DNA from: Candidatus Buchananbacteria bacterium
GTDB taxonomy: Bacteria > Patescibacteriota > Patescibacteriia > CAIXNZ01
Direction of reading: 5' to 3'
Length of the DNA: 47,549 bases
Assembly: GCA_014729025.1 (NCBI GenBank)
Contig: WJKP01000031.1
Location: 1 to 47,549, forward strand
Below, piece by piece: positions 46,836 to 47,549 of the stretch. Numbering within the stretch: the stretch's first letter is position 1; every line of letters starts with the position of its first letter. The notes below the pieces were generated by a model. That model was given only the letters and a program-made list of their open reading frames with translations, had not been told where the DNA came from and did not search any database. The position numbers and the translations under genes are program-made.

Positions 46836-46980
46836 AAGGATAAGTTAAGGCCCAGCCTCGCATTGGGCGAGGTGGCTGGGAGCTACACTGGCTCTTTGGC
46901 AAATGTCGGGGAACCGACAACAAATTACTCCGCTCGGAAGAGTGAGTAACCTTTCCCGGAAGGGAAAAAAGGAGAAGAAA
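46836..46980 (+). ncRNA. Structured 5' leader with four hairpins, three capped by GGAA
   Basis: H1 CCCAGC-CTCG/CGAG-GCTGGG (46851-46880); H2 TGTCGG-GGAA-CCGACA (46904-46919); H3 TTACTC..CTC-GGAA-GAG..GAGTAA (46925-46949); H4 TTTCCC-GGAA-GGGAAA (46952-46967); then AAGGAGAAG SD. Confidence 0.65.
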
Positions 46981-47400
46981 ATGTTGGAAAAAATCAAAAA
47001 ATCGACGATGGCGGTTATTACAGGAGTAATCCAGTTGAACAGCTGCTATGATAAGCAGCGTCATAAAATCAAGACACTGGAGTCATCGTTGAATAAACTC
47101 GGAAACCCGGGCTTTACTTTTGAAGACCCGGAACCGTTTTACCAAGACGCCGAAGATGAATTTTATTTAATCTTCATCTTCGGCACAATCCGATGGACGA
47201 CTCTGGATGCTGACACTGGCTATTCCAGTAGCTTATCGGATATTTCACTCAGCATGGTAGAACCGATTCTAGGTCGTCTTCCAAGCTTCCTAGAAGCCTA
47301 CCAAAAGGATCTGGAAAAAACGGAAGAAGAAAACAAAATGAGCCTGGAACGGCTCAGCGAAGTCGTTGAAGCGCTCAACGCCGTCTTCAGCGACAAATAA
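46981..47400 (+). CDS. Hypothetical protein (139 aa)
   Basis: ATG at 46981 preceded by AAAAGGAGAAGAAA; MLEKIKKSTMAVITGVIQLNSCYDKQ... The ORF-track start at 46903 falls inside the hairpin leader. Confidence 0.7.
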   Translation: MLEKIKKSTMAVITGVIQLNSCYDKQRHKIKTLESSLNKLGNPGFTFEDPEPFYQDAEDEFYLIFIFGTIRWTTLDADTGYSSSLSDISLSMVEPILGRLPSFLEAYQKDLEKTEEENKMSLERLSEVVEALNAVFSDK

Positions 47401-47414
47401 GCTCCACGGGTCCG

Positions 47415-47443
47415 CGAGGAACCTTTAATCCTCGCTTTTTTAT
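47415..47443 (+). terminator. Intrinsic terminator
   Basis: GCGAGGAacctttaaTCCTCGCTTTTTTA. Confidence 0.75.
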
Positions 47444-47549
47444 TTGTTAAAATTCTGAAATTATGTTTATTATTTTGCCAATTTATAATATTATTGACAA
47501 TGTGTTTTAAATTTGTTATAACCTTCTGATCATACATATCCTAATTATA

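Noticed and set aside
46903-46980. N-terminal extension of the 47400 gene as given in the ORF track (start 46903)
   Set aside because: Lies across three hairpins and the SD; ATG at 46981 with AAGGAGAAG spacing is the better start.

Overview
AT-rich bacterial window, probably Patescibacteria/CPR judging by gene content, Lys-rich tails and reduced pathways; taxonomy is inferred and was not searched. Most of it is housekeeping: rpmE, prfA-prmC, rplY, rodA, gyrB, secE-nusG-rplK-rplA, gatB, miaA, miaB, thrS, dnaE, rtcB-archease, prs, yvcK, lexA, and a partial FG-GAP/Calx-beta/dockerin-like surface protein at the left edge. The main leads are: (1) a compact thymidylate operon (16752-21108) with an MtrA-like::thymidylate synthase fusion and a degenerate nucleotidyltransferase::dCMP deaminase fusion; (2) a 5' leader at 46836-46980 behind a consensus promoter, with three successive hairpins each capped by GGAA; (3) a T-box-like attenuator ahead of thrS; (4) an antiterminator/terminator switch between rplK and rplA; (5) an apparent direct-repeat LexA operator (ACCGAA, 11-bp period, two pairs); (6) a closed, 13-bp-stem structured RNA candidate at 37171-37377; (7) a second class of small accessory genes with perfect Shine-Dalgarno sequences in a genome whose housekeeping genes mostly lack one; (8) an apparent duplication of the miaB 3' end flanking a small membrane-protein cassette. 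All reading was manual; no database search or folding program was run.
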